NCBI GenBank assembly: GCA_977017575.1
Contig: CDRNVI010000053.1
Span: forward strand, 806,001-870,000
DNA length: 64,000 nt
Reading direction: 5' to 3'
Source of the DNA: Paramoeba atlantica
Taxonomy: Eukaryota; Discosea
The notes below the pieces were generated by a model, which saw only the letters and a list, made by a program, of their open reading frames with translations, ran no database searches and was not told the origin of the DNA. The position numbers and the translations under genes are program-made. How positions within the stretch are numbered: the first letter of the stretch is position 1; the number at the start of each line of letters is the position of its first letter. Shown here piece by piece: positions 9,702-19,822 of this stretch.

Positions 9702-10442
9702 ATGCTTTTCTCCGAGACTCCCCCTTTTCCTTCTCACCCTCACCCACCCTCCACCGGCTCTACCTCCCTGCCACGAACCGTCCCCACTCAACATGAATGG
9801 TCTCCCTACGAGGACAACGGAGGCAGTGTCATTGCCATCGGAGGCCCGGGCTTTGTTGTGGTCGGGGCCGACACCCGACTCAGCGAGGGGTACACGATCT
9901 TCACCCGGGAGGACGACAGCAAGGTGACCGTACTCACCCCCCAGTGCCTGCTCGCCTCCACCGGGATGCAAGCCGACCGCGTCGCCCTCAGCCACACCCT
10001 CCGGGAGAACCTCCAGTGGTACCGTTTCAACCACCGCCAGGTCGCGGGCACGCGAGCGATCTCGCAAATGCTCTCGAACCAGCTCTACTACCGCCGGTTC
10101 TTCCCGCTGTACACGTTTAACGTGCTGGCGGGGCTGGACGAGCACGGGGACGGGGTGTGCTTCTCCTACGACGCCGTAGGGTGTACCGAGCCGCTGCGGT
10201 ACGGATCCACGGGCTCCGGACATACTTTGATTGAGCCGTTGTTGGATAATCAAATCCGACGGGCGCATCAGGGTAATGGGGGGGAGGGGGAGATGACGGT
10301 GGATCAGGCGGTGGGTCTGATCAAGGAAGCGTTTACCGGGGCATGTGAGCGGGATATTTACTGTGGAGATTACGTGAATGTGTATGTCTTGACCAAGGAA
10401 GGTGGGTTGTCAACGCAGAGAGTGGATTTGCGTAAAGATTAA
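9702..10442 (+). CDS. PSMB1: 20S proteasome beta-6 subunit (PSMB1)
   Basis: A 246-residue beta-type proteasome subunit, counted from the ATG at 9702; an in-frame ATG at 9567 would add 45 AT-rich residues that look like untranslated leader. The sequence WSPYEDNGGSVIAIGG, ADTRLSEGY, SNQLYYRRFFPLYTFNVLAGLDE and VDLRKD at the C-terminus matches beta-6 (PSMB1/Pre7), not beta-5. As expected for beta-6, the processed-Thr site of active subunits is absent (NGGS in its place), so it is a structural, non-catalytic ring subunit. The gene is far more GC-rich than its neighbours. Third positions are mainly C from about 9800 to 10080, then mainly G to the end (see findings). Confidence 0.93.
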   Translation: MLFSETPPFPSHPHPPSTGSTSLPRTVPTQHEWSPYEDNGGSVIAIGGPGFVVVGADTRLSEGYTIFTREDDSKVTVLTPQCLLASTGMQADRVALSHTLRENLQWYRFNHRQVAGTRAISQMLSNQLYYRRFFPLYTFNVLAGLDEHGDGVCFSYDAVGCTEPLRYGSTGSGHTLIEPLLDNQIRRAHQGNGGEGEMTVDQAVGLIKEAFTGACERDIYCGDYVNVYVLTKEGGLSTQRVDLRKD

Positions 10443-10924
10443 AGAGTGCGTTCATGGATGTGTTAGTTAGAATCATGGGTGTGTTAGAGAATTCCAGACG
10501 CATTTTTGCATGCCCGTGCAAGGTTGATAATGTCGCTGCGCATATTTCTATTTTCGTTTTTCATAGCTTTTCGATATACTCCCCCCTACTTAAGAGTCCG
10601 AGTGGTACCCCCTGCCTAAGAGTCATTTTTGACGGAGCCTCGGAAGCACCGCCAGATTTTTTTTGTGGGTTTTTTTGATATTTTTAGTTCGCCACCTTTT
10701 AGTTTTTTATTGGAATTTAGTTTATAATTTGTTTATAAAATTGATTGACCCGTGAGCTTCAAGAGTCCTCCTCGGTCACGATGATCTCTCTGGCAGCAGT
10801 CTACTCGCCCTGTAGAACACGAAATGCTTTATGTGCGAAAAAGGCTCTCATCGACGCGCCCATGCTAGCTTGGATGGTTCAGAGAAGTTAGTAATACCAA
10901 GTTTCTCCCACTCTTTGATCGTAG

Positions 10925-11013
10925 CGTATACCCCCCCAGTAAGAGAAAGGGTTTTGGGTCCAAATGGCCAAATCTCTCTTACTGGGGGGGTACCTTACTG
11001 GGGGGGTATACGG
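10925..11013. mobile_element. short MITE, deletion derivative of the 39 kb copy
   Basis: A hairpin-like element with ends CGTATACCCCCCCAGTAAGAG and its inverse. Read on the minus strand it matches both ends of the 39065-39361 MITE, but the roughly 200-bp centre is missing, joined at a shared AGAGATTTGGCC. It lies directly against the left end of the zinc-finger element at 11014. Confidence 0.65.
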
Positions 11014-12379
11014 TATACATGGAGTCTGTGCTAAACTTGGTTTTCACAAATTTTCACGAATTTTCACAAGTTTTCGCCTGCAAGTCATTTTATCTATTTC
11101 GGTGCGATTCTCAACTTTTCTTTTATCATTGAGTAATATTTCGAATAAACTTTATTTTTTATGTCCGTGCAGTCCTCAATCATTCGTCAAGAGTGGGGAA
11201 ACGCATGAAAACTACACCATTCACTATTCCTCGTGCAGGTCGCCCTAGCTTTTGTGTGTATTGTAAGTGGTGCCCCACTCCTGACGAACAAAGGGATAGA
11301 TGTGTGTTTTGCCTCGAGGACGGCCTCCTACAGGGCACTGAAGTCTGCGTTCATTGTGGACAAAGTCAAGTTGTTGAAGCATTTCCCCCTCACATTCTAC
11401 AAAGTTTCGAAACGTTGAATATTGACGTCCCTGCTGCGCAAAAAACATCAAGTTCCTTTTATCTTCGATCTGTCACCGGGCTTAGATTGACTTTCGTTCA
11501 CATTGCCTACGTGTTGGTTGCATGTCAAAACAGCATAACATGGTCGGACGATAAGACAAAGTTTATCCGTGCTTCGACTAATTTTGCGCGGAAGTTCAGC
11601 ATTACCCTAGATCAGCAGAGTGAACGTTCAATGTCCACCGTTTTCAAAAACATATGGAACAGTTATATCGGTGTCTTGAACGCCACGCTCGCATCTGTTC
11701 GTGCACAAATCAAGGCAGAAATACAAACCAAGCTTAGTGGACATGACGATCGCTTTCGTGTTCCCCTGAACAAAGTATACAAGGCAAAGTCTTACATAGA
11801 GAGTCCTGAGTGGGAAGAAGCAAGCACCTCAGATGCAGCCTTCAAAAACTGGACACACTCCATAGAACTCCTGAACAATTGCTTTATATCATGTTTAAGT
11901 ACATAATATCGAAGCCTACCAGCGTTATGAGTGGCATGGGAAGTACGACAGCGAATTGTTGCCTGAGAAAAGGGCTGCAACAGATGCCAAGATTTTTTCA
12001 GCTAGGATGCAGCGTAAGCGGTATCCCCGACCAAATTCAACATCCCCTAACCAGCGTACCTTGGATTGATTCGTATATTCTAGCAATCAACATTCCAATA
12101 TCCGTTGGTTACAAATAGGCACGGAACGTAATTCTGATAATGAGGAAGATGTTGTTTTAACTTAATTTACGGTTTTAGCGTAGTGTATTTCCAAACATGA
12201 TACTTTAGACTACAGTTCGGGGCTTTATTACGGGACATTTTAACCCCACCCCCACATTGTCCCTTAAATCTGTGGCTCAATGGGGATTTTTTGTTTTCAC
12301 GAATCTTCACGAATCTTCACAAAACTTCACGAATTTTTACAAGATTTCACGTGATATTTGCACAGACTCCCATGTAATA
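11014..12379. mobile_element. TIR element with zinc-finger gene (GGAGTCTGTGC family)
   Basis: Terminal inverted repeats: left TACATGGAGTCTGTGCTAAA (11016-11035) and right, inverted, TTACATGGGAGTCTGTGCAAA (12357-12378). Just inside each end is a cluster of TTCACGAATTTTCAC-type units in the same direct orientation at both ends (11042-11069 and 12297-12349). The element carries the zinc-finger ORF at 11205. A smaller element with the same terminal motif lies at 63177-63746, so this is a family. The superfamily is not clear to me; no DDE motif is evident. Confidence 0.6.
11205..12165 (+). pseudogene. element-borne Cys-rich protein, broken at its 3' end
   Basis: The first frame (11205-11906, 233 residues, MKTTPFTIPRAGRPSFCVYC) holds three CxxC-type pairs within 60 residues (CVYCKWC, CVFCLEDG, CVHCGQ), a treble-clef or zinc-ribbon-like N-terminus. 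A helical body follows with no recognised domain. Coding-looking sequence continues in the +1 frame from 11899 (AYQRYEWHGKYDSELLPEKR...) to a TAA at 12163-12165, interrupted by one TGA at 12067-12069 (NQRTLD stop FVYSSNQ). So the gene needs one frame change and read-through of one stop, or an unrecognised intron. It lies inside the TIR element and is likely its own protein, function unknown. Confidence 0.55.
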
Positions 12380-13007
12380 TAGGAGACACAACGCGCTCTC
12401 ACGTAAAAAACAAGATTTTAAGCGATTGAACAACCTAACATCGCAAGGGGGTGGAGCACGCTTCGCCGGTACAAATGTACTCGCATCCACGGATATTCTC
12501 CTTCAAGTTTACATTCTGACCAAAAATTCGTCTACTTACAGCAGAACCATGGTCACTGCAGCAATGAATTGAAAGAATCATGTTACGCTGACGGCCATTG
12601 TGCAGACCCCGACTTTTATTAGAAAAAAAATATATGTATAGTGAAAAAAAGGAACAGGTGTTGTTGAAATACTATGAAAAAATGCTGACCTCTCTACTTA
12701 AGAGTCTGGGAAATTCTTACCCCCCCTCCACTTAAGAGTTAAAAAAAAAAAAAAAAAACTTAAGAGTCCAAATTCCCACAATTGTCGGACTTTTAAGTAG
12801 GGACTCTTAGGCACCCTAGTTTCTTTCCAGAACTGTTTTACTTTGCATCTGTGTCCCCTTCTCCTCCTCTAGATTTCTTTTTTCTATTAAAAGTTGTCTC
12901 TTTTAAGTTTTTAAATTATAAAAAGGCTTTTAGAAACATTTTGATAAATTTACTTTTTTCTACTCAATACGTCCATCTACAGCGGAGCACAACGTATCAG
13001 CTGACGC

Positions 13008-13604
13008 ATGAATTTCAACGCGCAAACACTTGCCGGTTCTATTGCAACTTTTGGAGGACAGATAAACCCTTACTGCAATTACACCTCCCACTATGCCAAA
13101 GGATTTGTCTACCGCGAACTCAACAAATTCACAAGTCCTATGCGCAAAGGTATTTTTCTACTTAAAGTACGCACGGCAGCTGAGCTGCGATTTGCAGAAA
13201 TTGTAAAGCGCTACATGTCCGAAAAACTCACTGGCGGATTGGGTGTGTATGCCGTCATTACGGGGTGTGCGGAACTGATTGATCACATGAACTCTATCAT
13301 TCCTAAGGACGAATACGAAATCAAACGCATGACTTCTTACATGCTCTCTCGCAAGCACTCTGAAGAATACCGCCGCATGGTGATTCAAACATGGGTAAAG
13401 TGTTTGTTTACATGTGAATCCACGAATTATGCGGGATACGGAGAAATGCATCACCAGCAAGCGGGCAGAATGGCGACTGAGGAAGAATTTATGGCATACG
13501 TGTGGTTCGTTTTGTTCATGTGCACAGTGGGTGCGGCAACGCTTACTGGGTTGTATTGGTACTGGAAGTATGGTCAAGGTTTTGAGGTAGTCCCAATCCA
13601 GTAA
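13008..13604 (+). CDS. unrecognised tail-anchored membrane protein
   Basis: A 198-residue protein I do not recognise. The start MNFNAQTLAGSIATFGG is the first ATG after a pyrimidine tract and AG (CCATCTACAG, AG at 12979-12980). The body is helical with conserved-looking motifs (YAVITGCAELIDHMNSI, SRKHSEEYRRMVIQTWVKCLF). A single hydrophobic helix (FMAYVWFVLFMCTVGAATL, about residues 163-185) sits near the C-terminus, followed by a short WYWKYGQGF tail, giving a tail-anchored layout. It stands alone between two repeat regions and is intact, so it is probably a real host gene. A lineage-specific mitochondrial or ER membrane protein would fit; this is inference. Confidence 0.75.
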   Translation: MNFNAQTLAGSIATFGGQINPYCNYTSHYAKGFVYRELNKFTSPMRKGIFLLKVRTAAELRFAEIVKRYMSEKLTGGLGVYAVITGCAELIDHMNSIIPKDEYEIKRMTSYMLSRKHSEEYRRMVIQTWVKCLFTCESTNYAGYGEMHHQQAGRMATEEEFMAYVWFVLFMCTVGAATLTGLYWYWKYGQGFEVVPIQ

Positions 13605-14800
13605 AGGAGATTCGTCCATCATTGGCAACAAGCTGGATCTATTTTACTTTCTATATTTTGACACTTTTTTAAGGTGAAGTACTAAAAGTGAATCTTTACA
13701 GATATTAAGATTTCTATATAATGTGTTTACCACATTCTTCTTATTTTCTTAATGAGAACATTAATTACATCAATAGTATAGTGGCATAAATTTTCTCATG
13801 ATGTAAGGAAACTAGTACTTGTACAAATGAAATATAGAATTCTGCACATCGTTCCAATTTTTTTGTATTTTCTTGTATTTCCCCAAACGCTTAGCAAATT
13901 AATTAAATGGATTTTTTTGCATTAAAAATTTATACTGCAGAGTAATATTTTTTAATTCTAAAATTACATGGTTTGCTACATGCACTTACATAAGCAAAGG
14001 GAAACGTTTTCTTTTCTTGTTTCTACTTCTTATTTTCAAACATTAATCCACCATGCAAGTCTCTTAACTTGTATCAAAATTCCTTAAAGGGGCGTCGAAT
14101 CGTTGAAAAGACAACTGGTCTATAGAACATTTATTTATTGAAGAATTTCATATCGCATTCTTCAAACACCGCGCGCTCGAGGTAAAGTAACCTATTGAAG
14201 AAAAAACGTCTCTTTCAAACGTGTTCGAGCGTTCTTATTAAATTATACGAGATTTATTCAATAAATTTCATTATTCCTGCACTTGTCTGGTCCCAGCGTA
14301 TTTTTGAGAAAGTTAGGCCATGTGAGCTTATTGTTGATTTTACTTCTGCATCAGACCCTATTTAAAGTGGTACACTCTCCTGTGACATTTAATCTTTCGA
14401 TTTCAAGATAGATAAGTCTAAGAACTCCACATAAATATTGCCTATCGAAAAAACAAAATATTCCTTGTAGCTTTTGTGTGTTCTCGGCTCATTGAATCGT
14501 GTTATCAGCATGATTTCTACACTCTGAGTGAAGTTCACTCATTTTCCCACGGGCAAATTATGATGCGGATAACCGAAATATGCTATTCAGTTCAACGACA
14601 CGCTTTCATTGGTTCTCTCTTTGATGACGCACTTCTCATTACACATTTTGGATAGCACGAGGTTGTTTTGAAAGCAGTTTTTAACGCGAAGTGCCCAGCA
14701 GTGGTGTCCTCTAAGTTAAAAACAGCCACTGTTTTTGAAACCTGTTTTGTAAAACCTCTTTAGCGTTTCCTGTTGGTGACTCTTCTGTGTTCAAATCAAC
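13605..14800 (+). other. AT-rich spacer, nothing recognised
   Basis: About 1.2 kb of AT-rich sequence with no ORF longer than 60 codons and no clear repeat. It may include the 3' UTR of the preceding gene. It is the least repetitive part of the 13.6-21.8 kb gap. Confidence 0.4.
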
Positions 14801-14834
14801 AGAACCAGCTGCGAGCAAATGTAGCCCCCCCTCG

Positions 14835-14945
14835 CTTATATACAATGCTCGCATACACTTACGGTTGTACCACCGCTCACTTTACTACCCTCGCTTTTAT
14901 ACACTTACGGTTATACACTTACGGTGTATACTTACACTGGAGGGG
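14835..14945. repeat. tandem TATACACTTACGG repeats
   Basis: Units of roughly 13-16 bases (TATACACTTACGGT and variants such as CATACACTTACGGT) recur four or five times between 14850 and 14935. Looser ATACACTTAC copies appear at 16540-16600 and 20925-20940, so the motif is dispersed in this repeat field. Confidence 0.5.
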
Positions 14946-15624
14946 CTGCGGGTGGGGTCTCGCGAAACCGCACCCTCGGCCCCTCACTTATACAGGGGGT
15001 GGCACGAAAATATGGGGGGGTTAAAATTTTTATAGCTTGTCCAATTTTGGAAAGTAGCACCGCATTCAAGAGCTCTAGCAGAGATACGTGTCACCTGATA
15101 TTGTGTTTCCCGTATCCAGTGGGGTAGGTCCCTATGCCTAAGGGGCTGAAAACAGCAATTGCAAGTTTGAAATTTTGAAAAATGTGTCATTTTGAAATTT
15201 TGAAAAATGTAATCTTAATACAAGTCTTCAAAGTGTTTAAAAATGTTTTGTTCTGTTCTCCTTTCAACAATTCAATCCCAGATGCGATCGCCGATCGCAG
15301 TCCTGACCGATTTGTGGGGCATAATGAGCTTCTCTCGCAACGGCAGAAAAGGACCCAGTTTCATCATACTTCTTTACTAAAGTATGCGGTGGGTGATTTT
15401 TTGCTGTCCACGAGGACTATAACAATGCCGATCACGGTGCTGTACACCTTTATTGGAATAAGCCCGTTTCTGTGGCATAACGTGGCGGAAAGATAAAAAA
15501 TAGAAGGAAAATATTGTTTTTTTCATGCACTTATAGTGCAGAGATTTGCCTCACTACATGTCCTTACCCGCATACGACGGGTGGATCACGTGAGGGTTCG
15601 CCTACGCCTGTGGCAAGTGGGTGC

Positions 15625-15790
15625 AGAGAGCTGGCGTCCCAGGTGCAGAGAGCTCGGTTGTCATGTGCAGGTGCAGAGAGCCGGATGCATAATCCCCATA
15701 TTGCAGTTTCGGGGGCAATCCGAGTGCAGAGAGCTGTGACAGAGCCGAGGTGCGGAGAGCTGGGTGACCGCCAGGTGCGGAGAGCCGGAA
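15625..15790. repeat. irregular GGTGCAGAGAGC repeats
   Basis: The block GGTGCAGAGAGC (or GTGCGGAGAGC) occurs six or seven times with 15-45 base spacers between about 15626 and 15788. The stretch is GC-rich against an AT-rich background and leads directly into the GC-rich hairpin repeat at 15812. No coding potential was recognised. Confidence 0.5.
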
Positions 15791-15811
15791 GTCGTAGCGA
15801 AGGACACGTCT

Positions 15812-16035
15812 AGTGGTCCTCAAGGGAGGCCACCGCGACGCATGGCCTCCTCGGAAAGGCAGACACGAGAAAGAAAAGCCGAGAGAGGGAAACACACTCA
15901 CTCCAGGAGAGTGAGTCGGGGAGGGGTGAAGGGTGAAAGGCGCGTCCCCTGCTTCAACGAAAAGAGGGACAGTCCCGACCTTAGTGCCGGCCGGCAACGG
16001 GCATATAATTACAGTAAGACTATGCCCGTTGCCGG
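15812..16035 (+). repeat. GC-rich interspersed repeat with terminal hairpin, copy 1
   Basis: A roughly 225-bp unit starting TAGTGGTCCTCAAGGGAGGCC and ending in a 15-bp perfect stem: CCGGCAACGGGCATA (15991-16005) pairs with TATGCCCGTTGCCGG (16021-16035) around a 15-base loop. A diverged copy in the opposite orientation lies at 32886-33106, sharing GAGTGAGTCGGG-like, GCGCGTCCCCT and the terminal hairpin. The stem sequences differ between copies but stay mostly paired. It could be a SINE-like repeat or a structured-RNA-derived element. Confidence 0.55.
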
Positions 16036-16324
16036 GGAAAGAAAGGATGAACTAAGGAAAAAGTACCAACAAGGTAAAACTGTATCTAAACTAACACCCC
16101 CTGTACAGGGGGTGGCACGAAAACTGTTACACCTGCCAATTTTGGCCGATGCGGCCGTTTTGGCTAATTTTTGTTGCATTTTGCAGATCTCAGTGTTAAT
16201 ATCGTGTTGAAACCATTCTGAGTACAAGAGTAGATGGGGTAGGGTGATTTTTTGGACTCCGAAAACAAGAATATTATAGTTTTTGCAAATCCTTTTGGCT
16301 ACCAAAAAATATCATATTTAACAT

Positions 16325-16484
16325 TCAGTAGTCAATGGAGCCACCATATTGGTCCCGCAGCTCTTGTAATCGAGTTGGGAGGCTGTTTAAAGTATTCAGT
16401 ACTGATTCCCAGCCGTCGTTCAATAGATGATCCTTCGCCTTAACAATGGCGATCTTTAGCTCAGACCGATTTTTGGGACCTTCT
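16325..16484 (-). pseudogene. Tc1/mariner transposase C-terminal fragment
   Basis: On the minus strand a short open stretch reads ...RSELKIAIVKAKDHLLND, WESVLNTLNSLPTRLQELRD, QYGGSIDY and then stops. SLPTRLQELRDQYGG followed by a closing Y is the usual last helix of Tc1-like transposases (SMPRRLQAVIxxxGGxTKY). Only this end is recognisable; no DDE motif lies directly upstream. Confidence 0.5.
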
Positions 16485-17023
16485 GGTGTATACCTTAAAG
16501 TTATAGACCCTCATATCGGCTATGTATATACTTATCGGCTACTTTCACTTACGTATACACTTCACTACTCGTATACACTATTTGTATGCACTTACATTTA
16601 TAAACTTTATATAAACTTAGCGTTTTTAGGGGGATTTTAGTGGATTTTCTTTGTTTTTTGGTGTATTTCGAGGGATCTTTGTCATTTTTCGTTACATTTA
16701 CACTTATACACTAAAACCCTGTTCCGGGTTAATGCGAAGCGGCGCCATATTTTGGATGGGTGGTTATTCCCGTTTTCTCGAAATTGGCGTTGTTTGTTCA
16801 GCAAAGCATTTCTTAAATAAGCGAGGGCAGTGCACCGGTTAACATGCCTATATTGCGGTGGTTGTATAACTACCGCTCTACCCTCGATTATTGAAAAAAA
16901 TGTGAACAAAAACAGTGAAAATATAAAGAGGAACACAGTAATAAATCCCTCCGCACCAATAAGGCACCCACCCTTAACTTTTCAGACAAATGTCCATTTG
17001 GGCTGATTTTTGTTGCATTTTTC

Positions 17024-18435
17024 GGTTAAACTGAACCAAATTCCGCACTTTTTCTGTTTTTCTAAAAATTCTTCATACTTCATCAACTTTGAGCCTTTCA
17101 ACCTGCTTACAACTTCTTACAAATGGACGCAAATACAATACTCCTTCATATTTTGCAATAATTGGAGCAATACATCGCCCCCATTTCGCTTCAAGCTTCC
17201 TGTACAAATCTCTGCGAATGCTTGGATTCCGTCCCCCCTGTTTCCAGATTTGTGACGAATGGCATAATGGAGTCCAACCATTGGCGCAAATTAATAAGAT
17301 CCTTCAAATACTGTCCCTCTTACTTAAGAGTCCGCGGGGTACCCCCCTACTTCAGAGTCCTTTTTGACGGAGCCTCGGGCTGCTTGCGGCGCGAAGCGCC
17401 GCCAGATTTTTTTTTTTTTGATTTTATTTGATTTTATTTTCTTTAATTTTTTTAGTTGTCTGCCCATTGCGCTTAGTTGCGTTTTTAATATTTCTAAGCT
17501 ATTTATACTTGATGGTTCTCCGAGCAAGGAGCAGACTACTGGCAGGCATGGCACAACCATGCCAATCTGCCGGCCAACCACCTTCATCTATCTCCCCACC
17601 TAACCACGGTATCCTTCCGTTACCCCATTCCGGTAACCAACCCCGTTCTCTTCTATCCCCAGTGTACGCGGTATTGCATTACGAATATCATTATATTCTC
17701 CTGCATATCAAGGGTCATATTCTGAATATTTATGACAGTTTTTTTGAACATGCCTCAGTAACAGGTCGGGCTAACGTCAAAATTTTCCGAAACAGACTTA
17801 TTTCTCACTTAGAAATACGCTCAAAGGATCCTAATTTGATGTATTTTGCCAAATGCCCTCAGCAAATGCCAGACAAAATACGTGCGGACTACACGTAATA
17901 AATAACTTATGTTGTTCTCTATTTGGTGTCGAAAAAGAGTATTTTAGCAGATCAACACTATGCGATTATTGGTCTCCACACCTTAACTAGACAATCATTT
18001 TTATCAAATTCATAAAATCTACCACTCCTGATGTGAGTGCGTAATGGGGAAGTATGGTCGGGACCTCCTCGTGGTCTTCCCTGGCACTGTTATCGTAGCG
18101 ATAGTACAGACGCCGACCTTCATTAGACAAAAATAGAGAAAAAAAACATAGACAAAAAAGGAACCGGCCATATTGAAATTTTATGAAAGAATGTTGACCC
18201 CTCCACTTAAGAGTCCAGAAAATTGTGACCCCCCATTTAAGAGTCCAAATGCCCAAAATCGGCGGACTCTTAAGTATGGGGGGGACAGTATATGATAAAG
18301 AGTTCTGTAAATGTTAAATTAGCACGGTATTTGCTTCATATTTTATGAAGCAACAACAATTCTGTGAAATCTTTGAGAGAGAAAAATAGTTTTGTGAAAA
18401 TCAAAAAAAGTGCGGAATTTGGTTCAGTTTCACCC
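17024..18435. mobile_element. TIR element E with 7-bp target duplication, hosting element B
   Basis: Terminal inverted repeats of about 30 bp: AACTGAACCAAATTCCGCAC at the left (17030-17049) and its inverse at the right (18409-18429). Both ends are flanked by ATTTTTC (17017-17023 and 18436-18442), a 7-bp target duplication. A similar sequence without the element, TTTTTGTTGCATTTTGCAGA, lies at 16168-16187 and looks like a paralogous empty site. Element B (17306-18292) is inserted inside. The left interior on the minus strand has protein-like RRDLYRKLEAKWGRCIAP but no identifiable family. Confidence 0.65.
17306..18292. mobile_element. TIR element B (CTTAAGAGTCC family) with Ulp1-like remnant
   Basis: Ends are ATACTGTCCC...ACTTAAGAGTCCGC (left, 17308) and the inverse at 18263-18291; both sides read TA at the junction. 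The ends match element A (10.57-12.81 kb), but the interiors differ. A plus-strand ORF (17428-17898) has a protein-like second half: YHYILLHIKGHILNIYDSFF and then KCPQQMPDKI. This resembles the His-to-Asp and Gln parts of Ulp1/C48-type cysteine proteases (hW..iD......YDS, then PQQ.N..DCG), but the DCG cysteine motif is not there. A protease remnant carried by a TIR element is the best guess. Confidence 0.5.
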
Positions 18436-18576
18436 ATTTTTCAGATCTCAACGCAAAGACTTTGCGCGTGAAAAAATGAGACAAAAAGAAACGAATACGT
18501 ATACTTTAGAGAGATTACCATTTTGAGAGATTACTTTGAGTATACTTTGAGAGATTACCATTTTACTTTAGAGAGA

Positions 18577-19205
18577 TTACCATTTTGTCACCATTTCTCC
18601 GTTACTCGCTACGCAAGCTTTGAGGCAAGCATCGAAGTTCAAAACCGAACCATAAATATAATCTTGAGACAATTTACGCCAAGCTTTACGTACGCTTTTT
18701 ATGAGATCTTCTTTATTTGCAAGATTGTATTCATCTACAAGATTTTGTACCATGCTCCACACGTTTTCTATTGGTGAGAGATCGGGGGAGTTGGGCGGCC
18801 AATTTTTCAACAATTTCATTTTGCTGTCCTCAAGGTACACTTTTGTTTCCTTCGCAATGTGAGGTGTTGCCCCATCTTGCTGAAAAATACAGTTTGGGGT
18901 GAATGATACTTTTTTTAATGGTTTAATGTACGAAACACATGTAATTGAGTTGGATGGGAGAATAACAAGGTGTCTTTGGATTCCTTCAGGGCTCAGAGTG
19001 TAAATTTTCAGGCGAAATGTTTTTCAAATATTTTCGAATATGTTTCACATTATACTCGCGGGTCATTAAACTCGCGGGCTAGTTGCCTTATCGCAACCCT
19101 TTGGCCAAGCCTCATGCACAATAACACTTTTCCACCCCTGGGGAGTCGATACGCATTTCTTGGTATGAAAAGTGCGTTTTTCAAAAAAATACATCCAACT
19201 CTTTT
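18577..19205 (-). mobile_element. Tc1/mariner-like relic 1 (DD35E type)
   Basis: Minus strand. The C-terminal half reads continuously from about 19020 to 18577: IYTLSPEGIQRHLVILPSNS..., then IFQQDGATPHIAKETKVYLE and WPPNSPDLSPIENVW. D (QQD) and E (PIE) are separated by 35 residues rather than the Tc1-typical 34. N-terminal HTH-like sequence (VAIRQLAREFNDPRV) lies at about 19090 in another frame and ends at a stop, so the gene has at least one frame change and a stop. A GGGAACGT...CAGATCTCAAAATT segment upstream (19225-19350) is shared with relic 2. Confidence 0.75.
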
Positions 19206-19354
19206 TTAGTTTTCGAAATGGCCTAAAGACAACGGGAACGTACAGATCTCAAAATTTTGCACGATAAAGTGGTGCGATAACCCACCTAGCCCCCCTCGTA
19301 CAAAAAATAAGGGTGGGTGCCTTTTTGATGGGGAGGGGCTTATAATAGAAGAAA

Positions 19355-19565
19355 AATTTATAAAAGGGGCTCCGGTGGTCCAAAGATTTTCAAAAAACAT
19401 CGGACTCTTGGGGGTCCAGGTGGGGGGGGAGGCATACCGCACGAAATTTTTTTGAAAAAATTATTTTTCGAAATATATGCGCAGAAGCGGTAGCCGGGGT
19501 CTTGGCTCGCATTTTCCACCCCCCTACCCGGGGGTGAGCCCCCCTCGTATGCGCAGGACGGGTCC
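19355..19565 (-). repeat. C-rich dispersed repeat, inverted copy of 21243-21490
   Basis: Read on the minus strand this has ACCCCGGCTACC, a CCACCTGGACCCCC-type block, GGACCACCGGAGCCCC and TTTTTCTTCTATTATA in the same order as the plus-strand copy at 21243-21490. The pair brackets mariner relic 2, so together they may be ends of one larger element or two insertions of a MITE-like repeat. Confidence 0.55.
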
Positions 19566-19659
19566 GTCAAGTTTGGAATTTTTCGGAATTTTTTTTTGAA
19601 ACAAATTCCAACTTGACGAAAAAAATAGTAAAAACATATTTTTCCAAAATCGTTTCCGC

Positions 19660-19815
19660 TATTGTATTTTGATAGCTTGGGACCTATTCTAGATTTCTAC
19701 GCCATTGTTTTCGCGAGATGTCGCTTCTTGAAGCCGTGGTACGCCTCCCAAAAATGAGAGCAAAAATACCCAAAAATCACCTCATTTTTACCCGAAAATC
19801 GGCTACTTTTGGCTA
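19660..19815 (+). repeat. dispersed repeat (CGAGATGTCGCTTCTTGAAG family)
   Basis: About 150 bp including TTGGGACCTATTCTAGATTT, TTTTCGCGAGATGTCGCTTC and a following CACCTCATTTTTACCCGAAA block. Diverged relatives lie at 28075-28175 (plus) and 34640-35005 (minus, split by other sequence); a short TTTTCGGGTGAAAATG piece is at 34130. Function unknown; probably a transposon end or nonautonomous element. Confidence 0.45.
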
Positions 19816-19822
19816 TAATATT

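Larger units (their letters stand above)
10574..12811. mobile_element. TIR element A (CTTAAGAGTCC family), host of nested insertions
   Basis: The left end (TACTTAAGAGTCCGAGTGG, about 10587) and the inverted right end (about 12700-12805) carry repeated ACTTAAGAGTCC blocks and C-runs. The same left end (including GACGGAGCCTCGG and GCCAGATTTTT) and right end occur in element B at 17.3-18.3 kb, which defines the family. Inside are a GTAAGAG MITE and the 1.4 kb zinc-finger element, so the copy is older than both. An 18-base A run lies in the right end near 12742. The internal 10665-10920 stretch carries no recognisable protein. Confidence 0.6.

Noticed and set aside
9645-10268. 207-codon minus-strand ORF opposite PSMB1
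   Set aside because: Shadow of a GC-rich gene; the plus strand is clearly beta-6.
14773-15127. Three overlapping 67-83 codon ORFs
   Set aside because: They translate the TATACACTTACGG tandem repeat and have no protein character.
15590-15610. tRNA B-box-like GGGTTCGCC
   Set aside because: No A box at the right distance upstream and no cloverleaf; not called as tRNA or SINE promoter.
15514-16210. ORFs up to 148 codons in the GC-rich repeat
   Set aside because: Repeat-derived, differing between the two copies, no domain.
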